From NCBI GenBank assembly GCA_002189035.1, contig NEEC01000072.1, positions 18,501 through 82,500 on the forward strand: a stretch of DNA of 64,000 nt, read 5' to 3'. The translations under genes were made by a program, and so were the position numbers. The notes below the pieces were generated by a model. The model saw only the letters and a program-made list of their open reading frames with translations. It was not told the origin of the DNA and did no database searches. Source of the DNA: Utricularia gibba (Eukaryota > Streptophyta > Magnoliopsida > Lamiales > Lentibulariaceae). Positions 59,970-64,000 of the stretch are shown here, piece by piece (position 1 is the stretch's first letter; every line of letters starts with the position of its first letter).

Positions 59970-60344
59970 TTTTGTCGCGAGCGCGCCGAGCGTCCCGTGC
60001 GCTCGGCACCGCTACGCCGTCCCGCGCGCCATGCCCGCGCGGCACTCAGCATGCTATAATCGATTCCGCGAGCACGGGCGATGAGCGTCGTGCGCACGCA
60101 GCATCGCCATCTCGTTCGTTGGCCCGCTCCGCCCGGGCATTGGTGGAGGGGGAACCCGCCCTCCCCGGACGCCATACGCCGCGCGCGCGCGTCGTCCGTC
60201 GGCAAAGGCTAAGGCTAAGGCGCGCGCGCGCGGCGCGTGGGGGTGCTTCTGCACCCCCTCGCTCTTGCGCATCACCGCGCCCACCATGCCGCGGCGTGCC
60301 TGATTCCCACGGTTTCTCGATGCGCCACCCCCGATCACCGTATC
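59970..60344. other. GC-rich low-complexity region of module 1
   Basis: Dense in gcgcg and cgcc, with imperfect pieces of the linker and 52-bp families (gcgcgagcacggg, ggtggagggggaacccgcc). It contains gctataatcgattcc near 60,052, an AT-rich patch in otherwise GC-rich DNA. Open frames on both strands here have no family I recognise and are attributed to composition. Confidence 0.55.
60177..60240. repeat. Two alternating CG tracts flanking an aaggct triplication
   Basis: gcgcgcgcgcg runs at ~60,179-60,191 and again at ~60,220-60,233. Between them lies aaaggctaaggctaagg, three tandem copies of a 6-bp unit. Alternating purine-pyrimidine CG runs are classic Z-DNA-prone sequence. Confidence 0.75.
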
Positions 60345-60517
60345 GCCGCGCCCCGCGCATGGCGCGTCGCGGACACTCCCGCGCGAGTCACCGCCCCGCG
60401 CATGCTCGAGCGAGCCGTTACTAGGGCGAGCGTCCGAGCGAGTGACCGTTCCGCGCATGCTCGAGCGGGGCGTGCATGCGGGCGTCCTGCGCGAGTCATT
60501 CCCCGCGCATGCTCGAC
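60345..60517 (+). repeat. 52-bp minisatellite, block 1 (diverged)
   Basis: Three or four degenerate units with catgctcga at 60,401, ~60,456 and ~60,508 (spacings 55 and 52). Each is followed by GC-rich sequence with gcgtcc and gcgag. This is the most diverged block of the family in the window. Confidence 0.7.
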
Positions 60518-60608
60518 CAACTTGAGGGGGAACCCACCCCTCCACGTCCGCACGCCGGGGCCACAAGGGCCCCAGAGGGGTGGCCCGGTGCCTCCAGGAC
60601 ACCTCCCC
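60518..60608 (+). repeat. Linker between modules 1 and 2
   Basis: Begins cttgagggggaacccacccc, as in the later linkers, and ends gcccggtgcctccaggacac, like the tail of the 132-bp element. It is shorter than the later linkers and has ccacaagggccccagagggg in the middle. Confidence 0.65.
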
Positions 60609-60818
60609 CCTCAAGAAGGGAGAACATGCCAAAACCTAGGTGACGGCACTGGACATCCAAATGTCGAAAAAAGCGTGACTTTTTTCGGTGGGCCACATGG
60701 CCCCGTGAGGGTGGGCCCAGTGCCTCCAGAGACACCTCCCCCCCTCAAGAAGGGAGATCATGCCAAAATGGAGGTGGCGGCACTGCACATCCAAATGTCG
60801 AAAAAAGCGTGACTTTTC
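60609..60818 (+). repeat. 132-bp element, copies E3 and E4
   Basis: catgcc at 60,625 and 60,759, 134 bp apart. E3 is complete. E4 has gagatcatgcc and aaaatggaggtggcggcac, and ends after gcgtgactttt, where cgcacgagcgcgccgagcg begins. The atcatgcc form marks the last element of each cluster from here on. Confidence 0.85.
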
Positions 60819-61261
60819 GCACGAGCGCGCCGAGCGTCCCTTGCGCGCGTACGCAGCGCCATCTCGCTCGCCATGCCGCGCGGGTCATCCCGCCCATGTC
60901 CGAGCATGGCGTGCGGGCGGGCGTCCCGCGCGAGGCCATCCCCGCGCATGTTCGATCATGGCGTGCGGGGGGGCGTCCCGCGCGAGGCCATGCCCGCCCA
61001 TGTCCGAGCATGGCGCGCGGGCGGGCGTCCCGCGCGAGACATTCCCCGCCCATGTCCGAGCATGGCGTGCGGGCGGCGTCCCGTGGGAGTCATTCCCCGC
61101 GCATGCTCGAGCATGGCGCGCGGGCAACCGTCCCGCGCGAGACATTCCCGCGCGCATGCTCGAGCAAGGCGTGCGGGCGGGCGTCCATGGCGAGTCACCG
61201 CCCCACGCATGGCGTGCGGACGCAGGTCCCGTGCGAGACATCGAACGTGCTTGCTCGAGCA
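60819..61261 (+). repeat. 52-bp minisatellite, block 2
   Basis: Units are centred on catg-n-tcga/ccga-n-catgg, followed by cgtgcgggcgggcgtcccgc and gcgag. Cores lie at about 60,895, 60,947, 60,999, 61,051, 61,102, 61,155 and 61,208, so the period is 51-53 bp. Units differ by catgtccgag, catgttcgat and catgctcgag cores and by gcgaggccat or gcgagtcatt links. The core at 61,102-61,115, catgctcgagcatg, is a perfect 14-bp palindrome. Confidence 0.9.
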
Positions 61262-61391
61262 TCTTGAGGGGAACCCACCCCTACTCGCCCGATGGAGGTG
61301 CTGCCTCCACGCCATGCCCACGGAGCCGGCGCCGCACGCCTGGGGCACACCGCCCCCGAGGGTGGGCCGGGTGCCTCTCGAGACACCTCCC
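61262..61391 (+). repeat. Linker between modules 2 and 3
   Basis: cttgaggggaacccacccc, then actcgcccgatggaggtgct, gcctccacgccatgcccacg, gagccggcgccgcacgcc and gggtgggccgggtgcctctc. The same linker recurs near 62,277 and 63,292. Its end is homologous to the tail of the 132-bp element. Confidence 0.85.
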
Positions 61392-61737
61392 CCTCAAGAA
61401 GGGAGAACATGCCAAAACCCAGGTGGCGGCACTGGACATCCAAATGTTGAAAAAAGCGTGGCTTTTTTCGGTGGGCCACAAGGCGCCCGAGGGTGGGCCC
61501 AGTGCCTCCAGAGACACTCCCCCCTCAAGAAGGGAGAACATGCCAAAACCCAGGTGGCGGCACTGGACATCCAAATGTTGAAAAAAGCGTGGCTTTTTTC
61601 GGTGGGCCACAAGGCGCCCCGAGGGTGGGCCCAGTGCCTCCAGAGACACCTCCCCCCTCAAGAAGGGAGATCATGCCAAAAGGGAGGTGGCGGCACTGGA
61701 CATCCAAATGTCGAAAAAAGCGTGAATTTTCTCGAAA
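61392..61737 (+). repeat. 132-bp element, copies E5-E7
   Basis: catgcc at 61,408, 61,539 and 61,672 (spacings 131 and 133). E5 and E6 are almost identical, with aaatgttgaaaaaagcgtgg. E7 has gatcatgcc, aaagggaggtggcggcac and aaatgtcgaaaaaagcgtga, and ends ctcgaaaggccattccgg, where the minisatellite starts. Confidence 0.9.
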
Positions 61738-62276
61738 GGCCATTCCGGACGAGCCATCGCCTAGCATGCTCGAGCGCGGCGTGCGTCCCGCGCGAGTCAT
61801 TTCCCGCGCATGCTCGAGCACGGCGTGCGGGCGAGCGTCCCGCGCGAGGCCATCCCCGCGCATGTTCGATCATGGCCTGCGGGGGGGCGTCCCGCGCGAG
61901 GCCATGCCCGCCCATGTCCGAGCATGGCGTGCGGGCGGGCGTCCCGCGCGAGGCCATCCCCGCGCGTGTTCGATCATGGCGTGCGGGGGGGCGTCCCGCG
62001 CGAGGCCATGCCCGCCCATGTCCGAGCATGGCGCGCCGGCGGGCGTCCGCGCGAGACATTCCCCGCCATGTCCGAGCATGGCGTGCGGGCGGGCGTCCCG
62101 TGGGAGTCATTCCCGCGCATGCTCGAGCACGGCGTGCGGGCGGGCGTCCCGCGCGAGGCCATCCCCGCGCATGTTCGATCATGGCGTGCGGGGGGGCGTC
62201 CATGGCGAGTCACCGCCCCACGCATGGCGTGCGGACGCCCGTCCCGTGCGAGACATCGAACGTGCTTGCTCGAGCA
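61738..62276 (+). repeat. 52-bp minisatellite, block 3
   Basis: About ten units. catgctcgag, catgttcgat and catgtccgag cores alternate in a fixed order (ctc, ctc, ttc, tcc, ttc, tcc, tcc, ctc, ttc, then the ccatggcgagtcaccgcc end). The same order recurs in block 4. Single-base losses are seen near 62,046 and 62,067. Confidence 0.9.
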
Positions 62277-62409
62277 TCTTGAGGGGGAACCCACCCCTAC
62301 TCGCCCCGATGGAGGTGCTGCCTCCACGCCATGCCCACGGAGCCGGCGCCGCACGCCTGGGGCACACCGCCCCCCGAGGGTGGGCCGGGTGCCTCTCGAG
62401 ACACCTCCC
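62277..62409 (+). repeat. Linker between modules 3 and 4
   Basis: Near-identical to the linker near 61,262, with single-base differences in the G and C runs. Confidence 0.85.
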
Positions 62410-62752
62410 CCTCAAGAAGGGAGAACATGCCAAAACCCAGGTGGCGGCACTGGACATCCAAATGTTGAAAAAAGCGTGGCTTTTTTCGGTGGGCCACAAG
62501 GCGCCCCGAGGGTGGGCCCAGTGCCTCCAAAGACACCTCCCCCTCAAGAGGGAGAACATGCCAAAACCCAGGTGGCGGCACTGGACATCCAAATGTTGAA
62601 AAAAGCGTGGCTTTTTTCGGTGGGCCACAAGGCGCCCCGAGGGTGGGCCAGTGCCTCCAGAGACACCTCCCCCCTCAAGAAGGGAGATCATGCCAAAAGG
62701 GAGGTGGCGGCATTGGACATCCAAATGTCGAAAAAAGCGTGACTTTTCTCGA
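62410..62752 (+). repeat. 132-bp element, copies E8-E10
   Basis: catgcc at 62,426, 62,557 and 62,689, which are 1,017-1,018 bp from E5-E7 in order. E9 has agtgcctccaaagacacc upstream and a shortened ctcaagagggag. E10 has the gatcatgcc form. Confidence 0.9.
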
Positions 62753-63291
62753 AAGGCCATTCCGGACGAGCCATCGCCTAGCATGCTCGAGCGCGGCGTG
62801 CGTCCCGCGCGAGTCATTCCCCGCGCATGCTCGAGCACGGCGTGCGGGCGAGCGTCCCGCGCGAGGCCATCCCCGCGCATGTTCGATCATGGCCTGCGGG
62901 GGGGCGTCCCGCGCGAGGCCATGCCCGCCCATGTCCGAGCATGGCGTGCGGGCGGGCGTCCCGCGCGAGGCCATCCCCGCGCGTGTTCGATCATGGCGTG
63001 CGGGGGGGCGTCCCGCGCGAGGCCATGCCCGCCATGTCCGAGCATGGCGCGCCGGCGGGCGTCCCGCGAGACATTCCCCGCCCATGTCGAGCATGGCGTG
63101 CGGGCGGGCGTCCCGTGGGAGTCATTCCCCGCGCATGCTCGAGCACGGCGTGCGGGCGGGCGTCCCGCGCGAGGCCATCCCGCGCATGTTCGATCATGGC
63201 GTGCGGGGGGGCGTCCATGGCGAGTCACCGCCCCACGCATGGCGTGCGGACGCCCGTCCCGTGCGAGACATCGAACGTGCTTGCTCGAGCA
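62753..63291 (+). repeat. 52-bp minisatellite, block 4
   Basis: Same order of core variants as block 3, about 1,017 bp downstream, including cggcctgcggggggg-type and gcgcgccggcggg-type units. Short losses occur near 63,029, 63,066 and 63,087. Confidence 0.9.
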
Positions 63292-63413
63292 TCTTGAGGG
63301 GGAACCCACCCCTACTCGCCCCGATGGAGGTGCTGCCTCCACGCCATGCCCACGGAGCCGGCGCCGCACGCCTGGGGCACACCGCCCCCGGGGTGGGCCG
63401 GGTGCCTCTCGAG
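63292..63413 (+). repeat. Linker between modules 4 and 5
   Basis: Same as the two preceding linkers up to gtgcctctcgagac. Then acctccccctcaa is missing and the sequence joins gaagggagaacatgcc directly. Confidence 0.85.
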
Positions 63414-63676
63414 ACGAAGGGAGAACATGCCAAACCCATCCCGACAAGAGAAAAGACACCTCCCCCCTCAAGAAGGAGAACATGCCAAAACCCAGGTGGC
63501 GGCACTGGACATCCAAATGTTGAAAAAAGCGTGGCTTTTTTCGGTGGGCCACAAGGCGCCCCGGGGTGGGCCCAGTGCCTCCAGAGACACCTCCCCCCTC
63601 AAGAAGGGAGATCATGCCAAAAGGGAGGTGGCGGCATTGGACATCCAAATGTCGAAAAAAGCGTGACTTTTCTCGA
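63414..63676 (+). repeat. 132-bp element, remnant E11 and copies E12-E13
   Basis: E11 (catgcc at 63,426) is cut after ccaaaccca. A foreign-looking filler, tcccgacaagagaaaag, follows before acacctcccccctcaag and E12 (catgcc at 63,481). E13 (63,613) is the gatcatgcc form. E12 and E13 are 924 bp from E9 and E10, which measures the net deletion of ~93 bp. Confidence 0.85.
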
Positions 63677-63920
63677 AAGGCCATTCCGGACGAGCCATCG
63701 CCTAGCATGCTCGAGCGCGGCGTGCGTCCCGCGCGAGTCATTCCCCGCGCATGCTCGAGCACGGCGTGCGGGCGAGCGTCCCGCGCGAGGCCATCCCCGC
63801 GCATGTTCGATCATGGCCTGCGGGGGGGCGTCCCGCGCGAGGCCGTGCCCGCCCATGTCCGAGCATGGCGTGCGGGCGGGCGTCCCGCGCGAGGCCATCC
63901 CCGCGCGTGTTCGATCATGG
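63677..63920 (+). repeat. 52-bp minisatellite, block 5
   Basis: Begins exactly as blocks 3 and 4 (aaaggccattccggacgagc, then catgctcgag cores). After about five units it leaves the shared pattern in gttcgatcatgg near 63,920. Confidence 0.9.
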
Positions 63921-64000
63921 CTCACCAGCGGGCGAGTCACCGCCTCCGCACATGGTCGACCATGGCTGGCGGGCACTTGCACTTCGCGCGTGCTTGCATG
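63921..64000. other. Diverging end of the minisatellite at the window edge
   Basis: After cgatcatgg the sequence reads ctcaccagcgggcgagtcac in place of the expected cgtgcggg unit, then contains the perfect palindrome catggtcgaccatg at 63,951-63,964. Fragments still resemble the 52-bp family, but the register is lost. Confidence 0.6.

Noticed and set aside
58936-60045. A 369-codon minus-strand open frame crossing from the GC-rich flank to the satellite edge.
   Set aside because: It spans three unrelated repeat families and ends at the array junction. I see no domain, and the opposite strand is also open over much of it.
60046-60066. gctataatcgatt as a promoter (TATA-like) element.
   Set aside because: It is a single AT-rich patch in GC-rich repeat DNA, with no gene downstream and no supporting motif.
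60873-62282. A 469-codon plus-strand open frame, with overlapping frames up to ~370 codons on both strands.
   Set aside because: It runs straight through minisatellite blocks, linkers and 132-bp elements. Its length follows from GC-rich sequence lacking stop codons. The product would be Arg/Ala/Gly/Pro-rich repeats with no known domain, and several other frames are equally open.

Overview
I find no convincing protein-coding gene, rRNA, tRNA, CRISPR array or intact transposon in this window. It is two unrelated tandem-repeat territories placed end to end. Bases 1-58,940 are one uninterrupted, head-to-tail satellite array. Bases 58,941-64,000 are very GC-rich and are mostly a second, composite repeat family. 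This suggests centromeric, pericentromeric or other heterochromatic DNA of a eukaryote. The ~156-bp monomer lies in the size range of plant and animal centromeric satellites, but I do not recognise the family and cannot name the organism from the sequence.

Left territory. The basic unit is a ~155-158 bp monomer. Two diverged classes, called A and B here, alternate strictly, so the homogenised unit is a ~312-bp A-B dimer. A halves come in four types. A1 reads cagcaaatgcatcacg. A2 reads aagcaaatgcattacg, or gcgaatgcatacg in its A2' form. A3 reads caaatgcgttacg. A4 reads gagatcctaac then ataaaggtatc. B halves are B1 (acaactgactat), B2 (acagctgactatgggctcaa), B3 (acaaatgactatgggcc with gagcccgcc) and B4, a B2/B3 hybrid. 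Dimers are arranged in higher-order repeats (HORs) whose syntax changes along the array. At 1,634-22,580 the unit is 14 dimers (~4,378 bp) built from blocks of 3, 5 and 6 dimers. At 25,702-29,425 it is 6 dimers (~1.86 kb). At 33,030-37,385 it is 7 dimers (~2.18 kb). At 37,695-45,616 it is 9 dimers (~2.75 kb). At 49,878-58,940 it is a simple 3-dimer unit (~935 bp). Stretches rich in small deletions lie at about 23.5-24.7 kb and 28.7-32.7 kb, and there is a scrambled patch near 49.0 kb.

The simple order A3B2-A4B3-A(1 or 2)B1, found next to the array edge, looks ancestral. The longer left-hand HORs can be derived from it by deleting or duplicating whole dimers. The array stops abruptly at 58,940, 25 bases into an A monomer.

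Right territory. After a ~250-bp stretch with no repeat that I recognise comes a degenerate ~100-118 bp repeat (59,187-59,660). Then come five composite modules. Each module has one to three copies of a ~132-bp element with a strong A-tract/T-tract hairpin, followed by a block of a 52-bp CpG-rich minisatellite with a palindromic core. From the second module on, a ~120-bp linker leads into the next module. The last complete modules repeat at ~1,018 bp. Long open frames here follow from high GC content and repetition and are not called as genes. All boundaries and repeat lengths were read by eye and may be off by a few bases.
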